A DNA stretch of 9,774 nucleotides from CAYJEO01 sp044432805 (GTDB taxonomy: Bacteria > Bacillota_I > Bacilli_A > RF39 > UBA660): positions 1-9,774 of the forward strand of contig JAWXUI010000040.1 of NCBI GenBank assembly GCA_044432805.1, given 5' to 3'. Below, in pieces: positions 6,115 to 9,774 of the stretch. A program made the position numbers and the translations under genes. How positions within the stretch are numbered: position 1 is the stretch's first letter; each line of letters opens with the position of its first letter. Below the pieces are notes generated by a model. The model saw nothing but the letters and a program-made list of their open reading frames with translations. It did no database searches and had not been told where the DNA came from.

Positions 6115-8181
6115 TCCACCATTTTTTTTGATTATAGTTTCTGATATGTTTCTTGGTACTTCTTCGTAGTGATCAAATACCATTGTAAAGTTACCTCTAC
6201 CTTGTGTATTTGAACGTAATGAAGTTGCATATCCAAACATTTCAGCTAAAGGAACTGATGCATCTATTTGTAGTGCATTTCCTCTTGATTCTTGACCTAA
6301 AGGACGTCCACGACGAGATGTAATATCTCCCATAACATTTCCTAAGTATTCATCTGGTACAATTACTTGTACTTTCATGATTGGTTCAAGTAATACTGGT
6401 TTACATTTGTTTTTAGCTTCTTTAAGTGCGAATGATGCCGCAATTTTAAATGCCATTTCATTTGAGTCTACATCATGGTATGAACCATCAAATAATGTAG
6501 CTTTAACATCTACCATTGGGAATCCTGCTAACACACCAGTTTTAAGTGAATCTTGTAAACCTTTGTCTGTAACTGGGATATATTCACGAGGAACTACTCC
6601 ACCTACAACAGCGTCAACAAATTCATATCCTTTTTCTGGATTTGGTTCAAATTTAATCCAAACATGCCCATATTGTCCACGTCCACCAGATTGTTTAACA
6701 TATTTACCTTCACATTCAGCTGTTTGTGTAATTGTTTCTCTGTATGATACTTGTGGTTGACCAATATTTGCTTCTACATTAAATTCTCTTCTCATTCTAT
6801 CAACGATAATGTCTAAGTGTAATTCACCCATACCAGCGATGATAGTTTGACCAGTTTCATGATCAGTTGATGCTCTAAAAGTTGGATCTTCTTCAGATAA
6901 TTTTTGTAATGCTATACTCATTTTATCTTGGTCACCTTTTGATTTAGGTTCAACAGCTAATTGAATAACTGGTTCTGGAAATTCCATTGATTCTAAGATA
7001 CAAGATCTTTTTTCTTCACATAGAGTGTCTCCAGTTGTTGTGTTTTTTAATCCTACTGCTGCTGCTATGTCCCCTGCAAAAACTTCTGAAATTTCTGTAC
7101 GAGTGTTAGCGTGCATTTGTAAGATACGTCCAACTCTTTCTTTTACATTCTTTGTTGCATTTAAAACATAAGAACCACCTGATAATCTACCAGAGTATAC
7201 TCTAAAGAAAGTAAGTTTTCCTACGAATGGGTCTGTCATTACTTTAAATGCTAATGCTGCGAAAGGTTCATCATCATTTGCATGTCTTTCAATTTCATTT
7301 CCATCCATGTCTGTTCCTTTTACTGATTCGATATCAATTGGAGATGGTAAATAATCAATAACTGCATCTAAAAGTAATTTAACTCCTGTATTTCCAAGAG
7401 CATCTGAACATAATACTGGGAAGAATTCAACTGCTAAAGTACCTTTTCTAATAGCACTTTTAATTTCTTCTACACTAAGTTCATTACCTTCTAAATATTT
7501 ATTCATTAATTCATCATCGTATTCTAATACTGATTCAATTAAGTCATTTCTTTTTTCTTCAACTAAGTCAACTAGTTCAGAAGGAATATCAATAATTGTT
7601 GCTTCTTCTTCTGCTTTACCATCATAGTGATATGCTGTTTTTGTTACTAAGTCGATTATTCCATCATATTCATCTGCTGATCCAATAGGCCATTGGATAG
7701 GTTTTGCGTTTACTCCTAATCTTGAATCGATAGTAGTTAAACTATATGCAAAATCTGCTCCCATTTTCCCCATTTTATTACAACAAATCATTCTTGGAAC
7801 TTTAAATTCAGTAGCTTGACGCCAAACTGTTTCAGTTTGAGGTTCAACTCCTGCTTGTGCATCTAATAGTGCAACTGCACCATCAAGTACACGTAGTGAT
7901 CTAGATACTTCAACTGTAAAGTCTACGTGCCCTGGAGTGTCGATTATATTTAATCTATTTTTCTTCCAGAAAGCTGTAGTTGCTGCTGAAGTAATAGTAA
8001 TCCCACGTTCTTGTTCTTGAGCCATCCAGTCCATTTGAGAAGCACCATCATGTGTTTCACCAATTTTATGGATTTTTCCTGTATGGTATAAAATTCTTTC
8101 AGTCGTTGTTGTTTTACCAGCATCGATATGAGCCATTATACCAAAGTTACGTGTGTTTTCTAAACTATATTCACGAGCCAT
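6109..8181 (-). CDS. fusA: Translation elongation factor G with atypical G4 motif
   Basis: This GTPase drives translocation and, with RRF, ribosome recycling. The 690-aa length is normal for EF-G and identity to Bacilli EF-G is obvious throughout. The G domain has G1 AHIDAGKT (17-24), switch I RGITITS (59-65), G3 DTPGH (81-85) with His85, and F88 in the fusidic-acid region. The G4 motif, however, reads NKMG (135-138) where NKMD is expected. The codon is GGG, two changes from either Asp codon. The nearby EVSRSLRV also has Ser where Glu is usual. Domains II-V look intact, including IAGMGELHLDIIVDRMRREF, SGGRGQYGHVW, GSYHDVDSNEMAFKIAAS and GYATSLRSNTQGRG. The start is fixed by AAAGGA about 8 nt upstream and by the standard MAREYSLENTRNFGIMAHID opening. 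Its Shine-Dalgarno site begins right at the rpsG stop, 15 nt upstream, suggesting translational coupling. Confidence 0.97.
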   Translation of the reverse strand: MAREYSLENTRNFGIMAHIDAGKTTTTERILYHTGKIHKIGETHDGASQMDWMAQEQERGITITSAATTAFWKKNRLNIIDTPGHVDFTVEVSRSLRVLDGAVALLDAQAGVEPQTETVWRQATEFKVPRMICCNKMGKMGADFAYSLTTIDSRLGVNAKPIQWPIGSADEYDGIIDLVTKTAYHYDGKAEEEATIIDIPSELVDLVEEKRNDLIESVLEYDDELMNKYLEGNELSVEEIKSAIRKGTLAVEFFPVLCSDALGNTGVKLLLDAVIDYLPSPIDIESVKGTDMDGNEIERHANDDEPFAALAFKVMTDPFVGKLTFFRVYSGRLSGGSYVLNATKNVKERVGRILQMHANTRTEISEVFAGDIAAAVGLKNTTTGDTLCEEKRSCILESMEFPEPVIQLAVEPKSKGDQDKMSIALQKLSEEDPTFRASTDHETGQTIIAGMGELHLDIIVDRMRREFNVEANIGQPQVSYRETITQTAECEGKYVKQSGGRGQYGHVWIKFEPNPEKGYEFVDAVVGGVVPREYIPVTDKGLQDSLKTGVLAGFPMVDVKATLFDGSYHDVDSNEMAFKIAASFALKEAKNKCKPVLLEPIMKVQVIVPDEYLGNVMGDITSRRGRPLGQESRGNALQIDASVPLAEMFGYATSLRSNTQGRGNFTMVFDHYEEVPRNISETIIKKNGGN

Positions 8182-8196
8182 ATTATTTTTCCTTTC

Positions 8197-8664
8197 TTAC
8201 CAACGGTAATGTGCGAATGCTTTGTTAGCTTCTGCCATACGGTGTGTATCTTCACGTTTTTTAATAGAACCACCAGTTCCATTAGCTGCGTCAATAATTT
8301 CGTTAGCTAAGTTTTCAGCCATTGAATGTCCGCCTCTTAAACGAGAATAATTAACTAACCAACGTAGTCCTAAAGCTTGACTTCTGTCTGCTCTTACTTC
8401 GATTGGTACTTGATAGTTAGCTCCACCTACACGGCGTGATTTAACTTCAAGTGCTGGTTTAATATTTTCCATTGCTTTTTCAAATACTTCATTTGGATCT
8501 TGTCCAGTTTTTTCTTTGATAATATCAAACGCTTTATATATGATTGTTTGAGATGTTCCTTTTTTACCATCTAACATAACTCTATTAATTAATTTTGTAA
8601 CTAATTTAGAATTATACATTGGATCTGCTAAAACATCTCTTTTTACTGCACGTCTTTTACGCAT
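8197..8664 (-). CDS. rpsG: 30S ribosomal protein S7
   Basis: This primary binder of the 3' major domain of 16S rRNA organises the 30S head and lies near the E site. The 155-aa length matches the family (Bacillus 156). Landmarks are RDVLADPMYNSKLVTKLINR near the start, RRVGGANYQVPIEVR in the middle, LGLRWLVNYSRLRGG, and the canonical C-terminus KREDTHRMAEANKAFAHYRW. The N-terminus is one residue shorter than in Bacillus (MRKRRAVKRDV). GGGAGG at 8674-8679, 9 nt before the ATG, sets the start. It follows rpsL by 26 nt and precedes fusA by 15 nt in the str operon. Confidence 0.98.
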   Translation of the reverse strand: MRKRRAVKRDVLADPMYNSKLVTKLINRVMLDGKKGTSQTIIYKAFDIIKEKTGQDPNEVFEKAMENIKPALEVKSRRVGGANYQVPIEVRADRSQALGLRWLVNYSRLRGGHSMAENLANEIIDAANGTGGSIKKREDTHRMAEANKAFAHYRW

Positions 8665-8690
8665 AATAATTTTCCTCCCTTCAATTTATA

Positions 8691-9110
8691 TTATTTTTTT
8701 TCTTTTGGTTTTTTTGAACCGTATTTTGAACGACCTTGACGACGTTTTTCAATACCTGCAGTATCTAATGTACCACGAACTATATGATAACGAACACCGA
8801 TTAAGTCTTTAACACGTCCACCACGTAGTAATACTACACTATGTTCTTGTAAGTTGTGACCTTCTCCTGGAATATAAGCTGTTACTTCCATTCCGTTTGA
8901 CAATCTAACACGAGCAAATTTTCTTAATGCTGAGTTAGGTTTTTTTGGTGTCATTGTTCCTACACGAGTACATACTCCACGTTTTTGTGGCGATTTAGTT
9001 TTAGTTTGAACTTTATCTTTGCTGTTTAAACCAATATTTAATACTGGTGATTTACTTTTTGTTTTTTTACTAGTTCTTCTTTTTCTAACTAATTGATTAA
9101 TTGTTGGCAT
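8691..9110 (-). CDS. rpsL: 30S ribosomal protein S12
   Basis: This 139-aa protein of the decoding centre governs accuracy. PQKRGVCTRVGTMTPKKPNS (41-60) carries the lysine (K56) matching E. coli K42. GHNLQEHSVVLLRGGRV (84-100) and QGRSKYGSKKPKEKK (125-139) are standard. The loop usually KDLPGVRYH reads KDLIGVRYH (101-109), so I104 replaces the proline matching E. coli P90. The ATC codon is not one step from any Pro codon. D102, the usual RimO methylthiolation site, is kept. The MPTINQLVRK opening and AAGGGAG (9120-9126), 9 nt upstream, fix the start at 9110. An in-frame extension to 9161 has no ribosome binding site and no family match. It is the first gene of the str operon. Confidence 0.98.
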   Translation of the reverse strand: MPTINQLVRKRRTSKKTKSKSPVLNIGLNSKDKVQTKTKSPQKRGVCTRVGTMTPKKPNSALRKFARVRLSNGMEVTAYIPGEGHNLQEHSVVLLRGGRVKDLIGVRYHIVRGTLDTAGIEKRRQGRSKYGSKKPKEKK

Positions 9111-9200
9111 AGTTTCTTTCTCCCTTCCACTCCACACACCCAGGTGTTTCGTAATTGTCATTAATATAAGATTTACAATAGTAAACCCTTAATTAAATTC
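9111..9200 (-). promoter_or_regulatory. 5' leader of the str operon mRNA
   Basis: About 90 nt separate the predicted transcription start (near 9200) from the rpsL ATG. It contains two small inverted repeats on the minus strand: GTTTAC TATT GTAAAT (near 9172-9187) and a short ACAC CTGG GTGT hairpin near 9137-9148, just ahead of the Shine-Dalgarno site. Neither is a recognised riboswitch or ribosomal-protein operator; autoregulation is possible but not shown. Confidence 0.35.
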
Positions 9201-9206
9201 CTTAAT

Positions 9207-9236
9207 AATATATCAAATTTATTATATGTTTGTCAA
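9207..9236 (-). promoter_or_regulatory. Promoter of the str operon
   Basis: A perfect -35 TTGACA (9231-9236, minus strand), an 18-nt spacer and -10 TATATT (9207-9212). It is the only consensus -35 in the gap upstream of rpsL. The remaining gap (9237-9364) is almost pure A/T with no ORF or convincing RNA gene. Confidence 0.7.
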
Positions 9237-9365
9237 CTGGTTTTATTCAATTTTAAATAAAAAAATAATTTTTTATAAATAAACTTTGTATAGTTTAGAA
9301 ACATTATAAAATAATAGTAATTACAGATAAATTATTAAATAATTAAAAACATATTATTATAAATA

Positions 9366-9390
9366 AAAAAACGAATATATTTCGTTTTTT
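9366..9390. terminator. Terminator of the WG-repeat-like gene
   Basis: A perfect 10-bp stem, AAAAAACGAA (9366-9375) with TTCGTTTTTT (9381-9390), and loop TATAT. A- and T-runs on both sides make it potentially bidirectional. The stop codon TAA (9389-9391) overlaps the stem. It isolates the upstream gene from the str operon promoter. Confidence 0.75.
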
Positions 9391-9774
9391 AAGCTTCAAA
9401 AGTATAGAATAATTCATAATCAAGTGTGTAATATTCTATATTTCCATTATTCTTTTCCATTTCTATATAGGCACTGTGTTGATAAAAATCAGCAAGATCA
9501 CCATATATTATTTCATCTTTTTCGTTAATTATATATTCCCCATTGGCATCTTCTACATGATATAGACCATTATCAAGTGACACGATAGAGTAATAATTTC
9601 TTGATACAACGTCACCTTGATCGTCAATTAAATAGGAATCTAGTTTATCATCTGTATTTTTTATATATGCTATAATCAAATTATTAGTGGTTGGTGTTAA
9701 AGAATCAAAAGTATAAACTAATTCCTCACCATCTAATGAAAATAATTTATAAATACATTCACTTGAGTAAGAAC
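9389..9774 (-). CDS. C-terminal part of a repeat protein, WG-repeat-like (cut by window edge)
   Basis: The frame stays open to the window edge (127 complete codons), so the start lies outside; an apparent TTG start at 9679 is internal. I see four related units spaced about 33-37 residues apart: YKLFSLDGEELVYTF, SYLIDDQGDVVS, EYIINEKDEIIYG and EYYTLDYELFYTF. The shared pattern is aromatic-hydrophobic strand, Asp/Asn turn, acidic residue, second hydrophobic strand. The stretch IVSLDNGLYHVEDANGEYII also resembles the 'dGl..v..g..GyId' pattern of WG repeats (KWG family, beta-hairpin or propeller-like). The protein is acidic and rich in Tyr. Function and location cannot be told without the N-terminus; WG-like proteins may be surface or cytoplasmic. 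It has its own terminator and is probably not cotranscribed with the str operon. Confidence 0.65.
   Translation of the reverse strand, partial: SYSSECIYKLFSLDGEELVYTFDSLTPTTNNLIIAYIKNTDDKLDSYLIDDQGDVVSRNYYSIVSLDNGLYHVEDANGEYIINEKDEIIYGDLADFYQHSAYIEMEKNNGNIEYYTLDYELFYTFEA

Noticed and set aside
6377..6760. Plus-strand open frame of 127 codons antisense to fusA
   Set aside because: It is a shadow of the highly conserved EF-G frame, with no ribosome binding site or promoter and an atypical composition. The same applies to plus-strand frames within topA and the unknown gene.
9111..9161. N-terminal extension of S12 by 17 residues to an in-frame ATG at 9161
   Set aside because: No Shine-Dalgarno site precedes that ATG, whereas AAGGGAG lies 9 nt before the ATG at 9110, which gives the universal MPTINQLVRK start.
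9237..9364. Possible small RNA or extra terminator in the A/T-only stretch, including ATAAAAAA / TTTTTTAT at 9257-9276
   Set aside because: The palindrome is pure A/T and expected by chance in such sequence. No GC-containing stem, promoter pair or ORF supports an RNA gene.
1..9774. Use of the Mycoplasma code (TGA as Trp)
   Set aside because: Conserved Trp positions in TopA, EF-Tu, EF-G and S7 are TGG, and all genes are full-length under the standard code. None of the eight visible stop codons is TGA (TAA or TAG only), but eight is too few to infer anything.
1..9774. CRISPR array, insertion sequence, prophage, tRNA or rRNA, or defence system
   Set aside because: I saw no regularly spaced direct repeats, transposase, phage structural gene, cloverleaf or rRNA signature. 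The recombinase fragment looks like housekeeping XerC/XerD by sequence and context.

Overview
This is a strongly AT-rich chromosomal segment that looks like a wall-bearing member of the Bacilli (Bacillota), possibly from an AT-rich lineage near Erysipelotrichales or the Mollicutes. That placement is an inference. It rests on the Bacillus-like sequences of S12, S7, EF-G and EF-Tu, on strong GGAGG-type ribosome binding sites, on short U-tailed terminators, and on a FemABX-type peptidoglycan bridge enzyme, which would have no use in a cell without a wall. Tryptophan is encoded by TGG and no conserved gene is interrupted by TGA, so nothing suggests the Mycoplasma code.

Right part (4854-9236, minus strand): a complete str operon in the order rpsL, rpsG, fusA, tuf. 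A consensus-like promoter lies near 9207-9236 and a perfect 11-bp terminator hairpin follows tuf. Gaps are 15-70 nt and each gene has a clear Shine-Dalgarno site. The long fusA-tuf gap holds a strong hairpin without a U-tail and a possible tuf promoter. The operon is not preceded by rpoC or followed by S10-cluster genes. A cut-off gene for a protein with repeats of about 34 residues (WG-repeat-like) lies upstream. Two conserved translation proteins carry unusual residues: EF-G has NKMG where the G4 GTP-binding motif NKxD is expected, and S12 has Ile where the streptomycin-linked proline of KDLPGVRYH is expected.

Middle (3441-4849): a FemABX-family aminoacyltransferase gene on the plus strand is divergent from topA and convergent with tuf. 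It shares a terminator region with tuf.

Left part (1-3440, minus strand): topA (DNA topoisomerase I, three C-terminal zinc ribbons), then an unrecognised 354-residue protein with its own promoter and terminator, then the 5' end of a tyrosine recombinase gene (xerC/xerD-like), cut by the window edge. A topA to xerC neighbourhood is familiar in Bacillota, but the gene between them is usually trmFO, not this protein.

Most of the window is core housekeeping. I see no CRISPR array, insertion sequence, tRNA, rRNA or defence island. The observations most worth following are the G4 change in EF-G, the S12 substitution, and the unknown gene between topA and the recombinase.
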